A stretch of DNA of 7,421 nt, from assembly GCA_025456495.1 (NCBI GenBank), contig JALOKO010000179.1:1-7421 (forward strand), in the 5' to 3' direction. Origin of the DNA: Bryobacterales bacterium. Its GTDB lineage: Bacteria > Acidobacteriota > Terriglobia > Bryobacterales > Bryobacteraceae. Positions 1-6,162 of the stretch are shown here, one piece after another (position 1 is the stretch's first letter; every line of letters starts with the position of its first letter). Under the pieces are notes generated by a model that had not been told where the DNA came from, ran no database searches, and worked only from the letters and a program-made list of their open reading frames with translations. A program made the translations under genes and the position numbers.

Positions 1-507
1 GTTGTCATCAATGTTTTGAATGACATCAGCTTGAATGTCATCTTGGTCATGGTTGTGTGATGATAAACTAGGAGAGTTAACAAGAAGTGTCTCTGGCCTT
101 GCCATTGCCTTGCTCTCGTCATTTTGAAAATCAACCAAATCCAAAACCTCTTCTTCAGTCAAATTGCCTCCTGCTCTTTTGTGGGCAAGTAGTTCCAAAC
201 AGTACAGTCTGTCTTCATCAACATCATGTCCCTTCGCTCTCTTTTCCAGAAGCTGTTGATGTTCCTTCGAATGCATTCGTTCGATCTTTCTGGCCATTTT
301 GAAGGAAAGAAGATCCTTAATTTCTGCTTGATCAAGTGAGTTGCCACTCTTCCAGCGATCAAAAAGATCGAGTTCATACAGACGGTCTTCATCAATATCT
401 TCCCCATTTTCTTGTGCATCCAACAGATGATCCAGTTCTTCTAACTCTCCCGAGGAGAGGCTTGACTCGCCATCCTCCAAAATAGGAATGGGCGCAAACA
501 CGGCGCA
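1..507 (-). CDS. Partial acidic repeat protein, low GC, no recognisable start
   Basis: I do not recognise this protein. The minus-strand frame whose codons start at base 1 of the plus strand has no stop from 507 down to 1, and a stop lies at 510-508, so 169 codons are open. No ATG occurs before codon 71 (ATG at 297-295). The product is rich in Asp, Glu, Leu and Lys, predicted helical, with no signal peptide or membrane segment. It contains two copies of a 58-residue unit, each with the core DEDRLY followed by a basic stretch, then GN, L, an acidic patch and DL..F. A degenerate end of a third unit (SSGELEELDHLL) lies next to the composition boundary. GC is about 40% and codon use is relaxed, unlike all downstream genes. 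It could be a eukaryotic microbial gene fragment joined by assembly error, or a transferred gene remnant. The acidic, phased repeat argues that it is truly coding. Its boundary near 480-507 is uncertain. Confidence 0.5.
205..405 (-). repeat. 174-bp coding repeat unit, two diverged copies
   Basis: The plus-strand stretch at 205-231 and the stretch at 379-405 are similar and exactly 174 bp (58 codons) apart. On the minus strand they encode G-E-D-I-DEDRLY-E and G-H-D-V-DEDRLY-C. The similarity continues downstream in protein: a GN dipeptide, Leu, two or three acidic residues and a DL..F motif occur at matching positions in both units. The DNA copies have diverged mainly at third codon positions (for example cagacggtcttcatc against cagtctgtcttcatc), as expected for an old protein repeat under selection, not a recent duplication. 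Confidence 0.7.
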
Positions 508-553
508 TCAGGGCACGAAACGGCGAACGGGATGCAGGCAGGGGTGCAACAGG

Positions 554-579
554 ACGGTGTACCGACACGGTGTACCGAT
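554..579. repeat. 13-bp direct tandem repeat, two copies
   Basis: The unit acggtgtaccga followed by c (554-566) is repeated immediately as acggtgtaccga followed by t (567-579), so twelve of thirteen bases match. It lies about 170 bp before the ligase fusion start and just inside the GC-rich part. Adjacent identical sites on one face of the helix could bind a dimeric regulator, but it may equally be slippage or a mark of an assembly join. Confidence 0.6.
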
Positions 580-674
580 ACAGGCATCAGCGGCAAACTG
601 CGAAACAGAATCCCCTGCGGTGAGCGTCCCCCATTGTATCCAGTTCGAAGCAGTTGCCATGTGTAGAAATGGAC

Positions 675-704
675 CCTGGCGGGACGTACAGTGTTTCCGC
701 CAGG
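675..704. other. Inverted repeat, 8-bp arms, 14-nt loop
   Basis: CCTGGCGG at 675-682 is perfectly complementary to CCGCCAGG at 697-704, with a 14-base spacer. A short pyrimidine-rich, T-containing stretch follows at 705-716. It ends about 40 bases before the GTG start of the ligase fusion. It could be an operator, a leader hairpin or a weak terminator of upstream transcription. The T run is interrupted, so a strong intrinsic terminator is unlikely. Confidence 0.4.
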
Positions 705-745
705 CTCGCTTTTCTCAGGTGATTGCAGATTGAGCAAACAGCGAC

Positions 746-3535
746 GTGAACGCGAAACCACAACAACCCACGGACCATCCCGGCGCGCAGGCGCCCTCGC
801 GGAATCATCTGGGCAGCTACCTCACGCGGATGGCGAACGATTCGCGGAATCTCGCCTACCGCTATCCGGAAGGGCTTCGAACGCGCAGTCTCACCTATCA
901 GCAGTTAGCGCAGTTGGCCTGGCGCACTGCCCATTGGATGCGCCAGCAGGGCATTCAGCCAGGAGACCGCGTACTGCTGTGGGGACCGAACCGCGGAGAG
1001 TGGGCGGCCGCGTTCTGGGCCTGCCTCTGCTCCGGGGTGGTGGCCGCGCCCGTGGACGCCCAGGCCAGCCGGGACTACGCCCTGCGCATTGCGGCGGAGA
1101 CCCAGGCCAAGCTCCTGCTGGTGGACGAGGTTCAGTTGCAGGCGCTGGGGGATGAGACCGCACGGACGTCCCCGCGGACGCTTCGCTTTTCGCAACTTGC
1201 GCAAGCCGTGGCGGCCTTTCCCGCGACACCTCCACCCGATGTGGGACTGCAACGTGATTCACTGGCCCAGATCATCTTCACCTCAGGCTCCACAGCGGCG
1301 CCCAAAGGTGTTTGCCTGACGCATGGCAACAGCCTGGCCAGCCTTGAGCCCATTGAACGCGAAATGACGCGCTATCTGCGTTATGAGAAACCGTTTCACC
1401 CGGTGCGCTTCCTGGTGCAACTGCCGCTGTCGCATGTCTTCGGACAGATGCTGGGTGTGTTCCTGCCGCCGCTGCTGGGCGGCGAAATGCACTTCCTTCC
1501 TGAGCTGAGTCCGGCTGAGGTCATCCATACCATTCACAGCAGGCGGATTTCCGTGATGGCCACGGTGCCCCGCTACCTGGAACTGCTGGGGGCCGAACTC
1601 CAGCGGGAGAGTCGTCAACGATGGGGTGGCGAAGGTTTCGACGCGCGGCTGCGGCACGCCGGGAAGGGGCACTTCCTGAAAAGCTGGTGGCTGTTTCGCG
1701 ATGTTCACCAACGGCTGGGATGGAAGTTCTGGGCTTTTGTGTGCGGGGGCGCCAGCTTGCCCGAGGACGTGGAGTTGCTCTGGCGGCGCATGGGCTATGC
1801 GGTGGTGCAGGGCTATGGCATGACTGAGACCGCGTCGCTGATTAGCGTGAACCACCCCTTCAAGATGAGCCGGGGCAGCATTGGCAAGTCGATGGCCGGA
1901 CGCGAGATCCGCATCAGCGAAACCGGAGAAATCCTGGTTCGTGGACAAACCGTTTCTCCGGGCTATTGGAGCAAGGAGGGCAGGCCTGTTCCGTTGAGCG
2001 AGGACGGCGAGTGGTTTGCCACCGGAGACCTGGCCGAGCGCGACGAAAACGGCAACTTCTATTTCCGCGGCCGCAGCAAAGAAATGATCGTCGCAGCCCA
2101 CGGGATGAACATCTATCCCGAGGACCTTGAGCAGGCCTTGCGCGCCCAGCCCGAGATTCGCGATGCGGTGGTGGTTGGGGTGGAGGACGAGCATGGTCCG
2201 CTGCCTATGGCATTGGTGGCGCCCCAGGGCGCCGTCACCCAGTTGGATACGGTGCTGCATCGAGTGAATGCGGGGCTGGAGGCGCATCAGCGCATGACGC
2301 GCTGGGCCATCTGGCCGGAACCCGATTTCCCGCGCACAGCCACGCGCAAGATCCGCCGCGGCGCCGTCCGCGAATATGCCCAGGCGTTGCTGAGCGGGGA
2401 GCCCGTGGACGCCTTGCGCGCCAGCGCCCTGGAGCGTGTGCTTCACGAAGCAGGGGCGCGTTGGGAAGGCGCACTCCAGGAGCAGTGGCACGTCGGCCAG
2501 CACCTGGCGCTGGACTCACTGGCGCGCGTACAGTTGACCAGCGCGCTGGAAGCTCGCTTCTCTGTGTCCATGGACGACGGAGCCATCACCGAAACCACAA
2601 CCGTCGCCGAACTGCGAACAATGCTGGGGCAGGCCTTGGACATGGGTGCGGAAGCCGCCACGCGGGGGGCCGAGGAACCATCGGCAACGCACCCGGCTCC
2701 CTCGAACGCAACGGGAAGCCCCGCGCCACAGCAAGAACCGCACGTGGCATCCGCCACATCCACGCGAGCGCAGGCATCGCCGTCCGCCGCGAAAGCCGCC
2801 AACCCCCCCAGCGCGGAACCGTCGTTCCCCTTCCCCCGCTGGCCGCGCTTCTGGTGGGCACGCGCCTTCCGCGTGCTGTTTCACCTGCTGGTGCTGCGCC
2901 CGTTGACGCGTTTCTATTCCGGCCGCGCAGCGCTGGTGGGCAAAGAGTATCTGCGTCAGGTGCATGGCCCTGCCCTGTTTGTGTCGAACCATCTCACTGA
3001 GATTGACGGCGCCCTCATCATGGGTCGCCTTCCACTGCGCATGACCGGTCGCTTTTCTATCGCCATGAGCGGCGAGATGCTGCGTGGCTACAAGTATCCA
3101 GCCGCAACCGAAGCCTGGTACTGGAAGCTGTGGCTGCCCATCCAATACCTGCTGGTGGTGCTGAGCTACCACGTGTTCCCGCTGCCAAGAACGGCTGGGG
3201 TGCGCCGGGCATTCCGCCACGCGGGGCAACTCGCCGACCATGGCTATCACATCCTGGTGTTTCCGGAAGGCACGCGCTCCACCACTGGCAAGTTGCTGCC
3301 CTTCCGCCAAGGGGCAGGAATTCTGGCGCGAGACCTGCAGTTGCCCGTGGTGCCCATCTGCTTGACGGGCATCCACGAATTGCGCCAGCAGGGACGTCGT
3401 GTGGCCCGGCGTGGCGAGGTGCAGATTCGCATTGGCGCTCCACTGCGCTTTGACTTGGCCGAAGATGCCACCGGGGTGGCGGCCAAGCTGGAAGCCGCCG
3501 TCCGGTCATTGGCTCAGCAGAACGATACGCCCTAA
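746..3535 (+). CDS. Fused acyl-AMP ligase, acyl-carrier domain and PlsC acyltransferase
   Basis: This 929-residue protein probably activates a fatty acid with ATP and transfers it to a lysolipid at the inner membrane. Residues about 20-560 are an AMP-forming ligase: P-loop FTSGSTAAPKG near 178-188, GYGMTE at 356-361, GDL at 427-429, GRSKEM at 442-447, and the C-terminal lysine K535 in the TRKIRR motif. Residues about 565-640 resemble an acyl-carrier domain; LALDSLARVQL carries the expected phosphopantetheine serine S591. A Pro/Ala/Ser/Thr-rich linker covers about 640-690. Residues about 695-929 form a PlsC acyltransferase with the HX4D motif (H749, D754), FPEGTR at 839-844 and a VPICLTGIHE block. 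A hydrophobic stretch near 790-815 could sit in the membrane. E. coli Aas joins the same activities in the opposite order, without its own carrier domain. The GTG at 746 is the first start after the in-frame stop at 731-733. All key residues are present. The natural acyl substrate and acceptor are unknown. Confidence 0.88.
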   Translation: MNAKPQQPTDHPGAQAPSRNHLGSYLTRMANDSRNLAYRYPEGLRTRSLTYQQLAQLAWRTAHWMRQQGIQPGDRVLLWGPNRGEWAAAFWACLCSGVVAAPVDAQASRDYALRIAAETQAKLLLVDEVQLQALGDETARTSPRTLRFSQLAQAVAAFPATPPPDVGLQRDSLAQIIFTSGSTAAPKGVCLTHGNSLASLEPIEREMTRYLRYEKPFHPVRFLVQLPLSHVFGQMLGVFLPPLLGGEMHFLPELSPAEVIHTIHSRRISVMATVPRYLELLGAELQRESRQRWGGEGFDARLRHAGKGHFLKSWWLFRDVHQRLGWKFWAFVCGGASLPEDVELLWRRMGYAVVQGYGMTETASLISVNHPFKMSRGSIGKSMAGREIRISETGEILVRGQTVSPGYWSKEGRPVPLSEDGEWFATGDLAERDENGNFYFRGRSKEMIVAAHGMNIYPEDLEQALRAQPEIRDAVVVGVEDEHGPLPMALVAPQGAVTQLDTVLHRVNAGLEAHQRMTRWAIWPEPDFPRTATRKIRRGAVREYAQALLSGEPVDALRASALERVLHEAGARWEGALQEQWHVGQHLALDSLARVQLTSALEARFSVSMDDGAITETTTVAELRTMLGQALDMGAEAATRGAEEPSATHPAPSNATGSPAPQQEPHVASATSTRAQASPSAAKAANPPSAEPSFPFPRWPRFWWARAFRVLFHLLVLRPLTRFYSGRAALVGKEYLRQVHGPALFVSNHLTEIDGALIMGRLPLRMTGRFSIAMSGEMLRGYKYPAATEAWYWKLWLPIQYLLVVLSYHVFPLPRTAGVRRAFRHAGQLADHGYHILVFPEGTRSTTGKLLPFRQGAGILARDLQLPVVPICLTGIHELRQQGRRVARRGEVQIRIGAPLRFDLAEDATGVAAKLEAAVRSLAQQNDTP

Positions 3536-3660
3536 ACCAAGGCCCGGTAAGCGCCTTACGGTGCAACTGGAGACGCTTGCGCAACAACCGTGAAGCCAAC
3601 CTGACGGCCAACCGGAAGGGCGCCCATCACCGCGCGTGGATTCGATAGACTACCGGAATC
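3536..3660. other. Intergenic gap between ligase fusion and sulfatase
   Basis: These 125 bases follow the TAA of the ligase fusion and lead to the sulfatase ATG. A very short hairpin, GTAAG-CGC-CTTAC (near 3547-3559), is present but has no T tract, so I do not call a terminator. No coding frame of note is visible. The end of the gap holds a promoter-like sequence described separately. The size of the gap suggests the sulfatase has its own promoter. Confidence 0.5.
3641..3660 (+). promoter_or_regulatory. Possible promoter -10 element just before the sulfatase
   Basis: The stretch TTCGATAGACTACCGGAATC runs directly into the ATG. TAGACT at 3646-3651 resembles a -10 box (TANNNT) and ends nine bases before the start codon, which would give an almost leaderless message. 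No Shine-Dalgarno sequence of normal strength is present. The same TTCGATAG octamer occurs just before the start of the TIM-barrel gene on the minus strand. I find no convincing -35 box. Confidence 0.3.
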
Positions 3661-5052
3661 ATGTCCACGTCGCTTACCCGTCGCACGCTGCTCGCCAGCG
3701 CCACCGCTCCTCTTTTTGCCGCCTCCGCATTGGCGCAACAAAAGCCCCTGAACTTCGTAATGATCTATTGCGATGACCTCGGCTACGGCGACTTGGGCTG
3801 TTACGGTTCCTCCATTCGTACGCCCCACATTGACTCTCTGGCCAGAGATGGGATGCGCTTCACTGACTTTCATTCGGGAAACCCGGTGTGCTCGCCATCG
3901 CGCGCGGCCTTGCTCACCGGACGCCACAATACCCGGGTGAACGTGCCGCGCGTCTTCTTTCCCAGGGACAACGACGGACTGCCCACCAACGAGATCACCA
4001 TTGCCCGCCACCTGAGCGGCCACGGATACGCCACCTCCTGCGTGGGCAAGTGGCACCTGGGGCATAGGCACCCGCACCTGCCCACTGACCATGGCTTCCA
4101 GGAATACTTTGGCATCCCCTACAGCAACGACATGAATCCGCGCTGGCTGATGGAGGACGATCGCGTATTGGAAGAGCAGACACCCTTGGACACCCTGACA
4201 CCCCGCTACACCCAGCGGGCGGTGCAGTTCATTGAACGCAGCAAGGACAAGCCCTTCTTCCTCTATTTCCCTCACACCTACCCGCATATTCCGCTGGCGG
4301 CGTCGAAGGCCTTTCGAGGCAAGTCACCGCAAGGCCTTTACGGCGACGTGGTGGAGGAGATTGACTGGAGCGTCGGCGAGGTGCTGCGCTCTCTAAAGGC
4401 CAACGGATTGGCCGAGAACACGCTGGTTGTGTTCTCCAGCGACAACGGCCCCTGGTATCAGGGCTCGTCAGGGCTGAACCGTGGCCGCAAAGGCATGACC
4501 ACCGAAGGCGGCATGCGCGTGCCTGGTCTGGCGCGCTTGCCCGGAGTGATCCCCGCCGGACGCGTCAACCGCGGCTTCGCCAGCGTCCTGGACATCCTGC
4601 CCACCTTCAGCGCAATGGCGGGCCTGCCGATGCCAGCAAATCCGCTGGATGGCCAGGACATCCGTCCCATGCTGCAGGGGACGCGCGAAGCCGTCGAACG
4701 CACGCAACCCTTCCTGTATTTTGAAGGCTGGGACGCACAGTGCAGCCGACTGGGCAAGTGGAAATTGCACTTTGCCCGACGCAACGATTTCATCTACTCC
4801 CCATCCCCGGTGGGCGGGGTGAAGACGCTGCCATTGAATCCGCCGGAACTGTACAACCTGGAACTGGACCCCGACGAGAGCTACGATGTGGCGCCGGAGA
4901 ATCCGCAGGTCACGCAGGACCTGCTACGTCGCACGGAGACGATGCTGGCGGGCTTCCCGCGGGAAGTGCGCGATGCCCGCGCCAAGGTGCTGGCCACGCC
5001 CACCGGACCCAGCGAACCCGGCCGTCTGCCGCGCGAGGCGCCACGCGGTTAG
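3661..5052 (+). CDS. Tat-exported type I (formylglycine) sulfatase
   Basis: This 463-residue protein is an alkaline-phosphatase-superfamily sulfatase that hydrolyses sulfate esters, probably of carbohydrates, outside the cytoplasm. The N-terminus has a twin-arginine-like signal (TRRTLL at 6-11, hydrophobic stretch, likely cleavage after ALA near 25). D38 and D39 in YCDDLGYGD are metal ligands. C77 in CSPSRAALLTGR (77-88) is the cysteine converted to formylglycine, and R81 completes the CxPxR signature. K130 and H132 in GKWHLGH, D261 and N262 in SSDNG, and K277 in GRKGMTTEGGMR complete the active site. The length is normal for a single-domain sulfatase. The ATG start gives a complete signal peptide. 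No formylglycine-generating enzyme lies in the window, so it must be encoded elsewhere. The substrate cannot be read from the sequence. The stop lies three bases from the stop of the convergent cytochrome gene. Confidence 0.93.
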   Translation: MSTSLTRRTLLASATAPLFAASALAQQKPLNFVMIYCDDLGYGDLGCYGSSIRTPHIDSLARDGMRFTDFHSGNPVCSPSRAALLTGRHNTRVNVPRVFFPRDNDGLPTNEITIARHLSGHGYATSCVGKWHLGHRHPHLPTDHGFQEYFGIPYSNDMNPRWLMEDDRVLEEQTPLDTLTPRYTQRAVQFIERSKDKPFFLYFPHTYPHIPLAASKAFRGKSPQGLYGDVVEEIDWSVGEVLRSLKANGLAENTLVVFSSDNGPWYQGSSGLNRGRKGMTTEGGMRVPGLARLPGVIPAGRVNRGFASVLDILPTFSAMAGLPMPANPLDGQDIRPMLQGTREAVERTQPFLYFEGWDAQCSRLGKWKLHFARRNDFIYSPSPVGGVKTLPLNPPELYNLELDPDESYDVAPENPQVTQDLLRRTETMLAGFPREVRDARAKVLATPTGPSEPGRLPREAPRG

Positions 5053-5055
5053 CAA

Positions 5056-6162
5056 TCAAAGGTCAGGGTAGCCCTCAACCCCCGGACGCTGGATGTAGTG
5101 GTCAGCAAAACTCTGGTGCGCGCCGGGAAGTTCACGCTTGGGCATGTGACAGCCAGTACACGAGTTCGTTTGGCCCGCGCTACAAGCCGCCAGATTGGCC
5201 TTTGGCTGTCCGTGGCAGGCCATGCAAGTCTTGTCATACATCGTGGCGTCACGAACAACCGGCGTATGCGGGTTGTGACAAGCGACACAGGACAATCGTC
5301 CGTCGGCAGAGTCGTAGCATTTGCTAAGCGCCAGTCGATACGGCTGAAAGCGTACGTTCAGCACGCCGCGTATGCGCATCTCCACCACATCCTCCCAGGT
5401 GCGGTGACAACTTCCACAGAGTTGACTGGCATCCTCCGCCTCCATCATCTTCAGGGACTTTAGTTTGCCCGTGCTCAGATCGCCTGACCGCCTGGCCTGC
5501 ACATGGGCAAGTCCTTCACCGTGGCAGTTCTCGCACCCTACTCCAGCTTCAATTCCCGCCAGGCTAGGCTCGCCGCTACGCGGAACACCAAGCGCATGGC
5601 AACCGAAGCACTCACGTACGTCTCCGACACCCATCGGTCTGCCAATGGCATCGTCCAACGAAGAAGCGCGCTGATTCGCGGCGCCGATCGTGAGATCAAG
5701 ACCTGCGATTCGCCGATACTCACTTACCCGGCTCTCAATCAACCTGCCATTGTGCTCAAGGATAAAGGTCCGGCCGGCTTCCCCTGCACCAAATAGCCAA
5801 GTAATTGGCACTTCCTTCGTCTCGCCGCCATATTCAACGGCATAGTTGGCATCGCCGCCACTCTCAGTGAGTCGGTATCGCGCTTCATCGATGGTGGCGA
5901 CCAGCGGAGCCCGCCCAAGGAATACGCCAGCGGATCCTGACGCCACCAGGGCATGACGCATGGGGCTGCTTGCGTAGCTGCTGGCGATAGCAGGGTGACA
6001 CGGTGCGCAGCTATCGCTTCCTGCAAACCCCTGGCTTGCCAACGGACTCAACTGTGCGTGGGCAACGCGGGTTGATTGTGCTTCGCCAATGCTGATTGCA
6101 ATTGCCATCAGCAGCAAACCCAACACAATCTTCCAATCAACGTGAGTAAGCGGATTACGCAC
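5056..6162 (-). CDS. Seven-haem c-type cytochrome, periplasmic
   Basis: This 368-residue protein contains seven CXXCH haem-binding motifs: CAPCH (52-56), CFGCH (185-189), CENCH (210-214), CGSCH (249-253), CVACH (292-296), CMACH (313-317) and CTGCH (335-339). The N-terminus has a hydrophobic segment at about 12-25, acting as a signal peptide or membrane anchor. A region free of haem motifs, about residues 57-184, separates the first haem from the cluster of six and is probably a beta-rich domain. The arrangement (an early isolated CXXCH, then GRLSCVACHNPH and a final CTGCHMP) matches multihaem cytochromes common in Acidobacteriota and related phyla, often annotated as cytochrome c-554-like. 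It should carry electrons in the periplasm, but its partners are unknown. The GTG start overlaps the TAG of the upstream gene by one base (TAGTG), indicating translational coupling. An in-frame stop shortly upstream rules out a longer form. Confidence 0.9.
   Translation of the reverse strand: MRNPLTHVDWKIVLGLLLMAIAISIGEAQSTRVAHAQLSPLASQGFAGSDSCAPCHPAIASSYASSPMRHALVASGSAGVFLGRAPLVATIDEARYRLTESGGDANYAVEYGGETKEVPITWLFGAGEAGRTFILEHNGRLIESRVSEYRRIAGLDLTIGAANQRASSLDDAIGRPMGVGDVRECFGCHALGVPRSGEPSLAGIEAGVGCENCHGEGLAHVQARRSGDLSTGKLKSLKMMEAEDASQLCGSCHRTWEDVVEMRIRGVLNVRFQPYRLALSKCYDSADGRLSCVACHNPHTPVVRDATMYDKTCMACHGQPKANLAACSAGQTNSCTGCHMPKRELPGAHQSFADHYIQRPGVEGYPDL

Larger units (their letters stand above)
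508..745. other. Non-coding region upstream of the ligase fusion
   Basis: I find no convincing gene here. GC rises from the low-GC left end to the GC-rich bacterial level around 480-510. The short frames on both strands lack domain-like composition and a good start. The stretch holds a 13-bp tandem repeat, an 8-bp inverted repeat and presumably the promoter of the downstream gene. I could not identify -35 and -10 boxes with confidence. No ribosome binding site close to AGGAGG precedes the GTG at 746; AGGTG at 717-721 is too far upstream. Confidence 0.5.

Noticed and set aside
87..302. A 71-codon plus-strand frame in the low-GC segment
   Set aside because: It lies opposite the repeat-encoding frame, with no domain-like features and a Ser/Leu/Phe-rich composition expected from antisense of an acidic repeat.
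159..419. An 86-codon minus-strand frame starting with ATG in the low-GC segment
   Set aside because: The other minus-strand frame (codons in register with base 1) is open much longer and has a regular 58-residue repeat, so this ATG frame is most likely its shadow.
1283..2503. A 406-codon open frame on the minus strand, opposite the ligase domain
   Set aside because: It lies wholly antisense to an intact, motif-rich ligase. Its sequence has low-complexity His/Gln/Ala-rich composition typical of a mirrored GC-rich gene, with no domain I recognise.
3547..3559. Small hairpin after the ligase fusion as a terminator
   Set aside because: The stem is only five base pairs with no T tract after it, so it does not meet the pattern of an intrinsic terminator.
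3556..4287. A 243-codon open frame on the minus strand overlapping the sulfatase
   Set aside because: It is antisense to the signal peptide and active-site region of a well-supported sulfatase and shows no domain-like motif of its own.
4740..5327. A 195-codon plus-strand frame across the sulfatase and cytochrome ends
   Set aside because: It overlaps two well-supported genes in other frames and its composition is Arg/Gly/Pro-rich shadow sequence.
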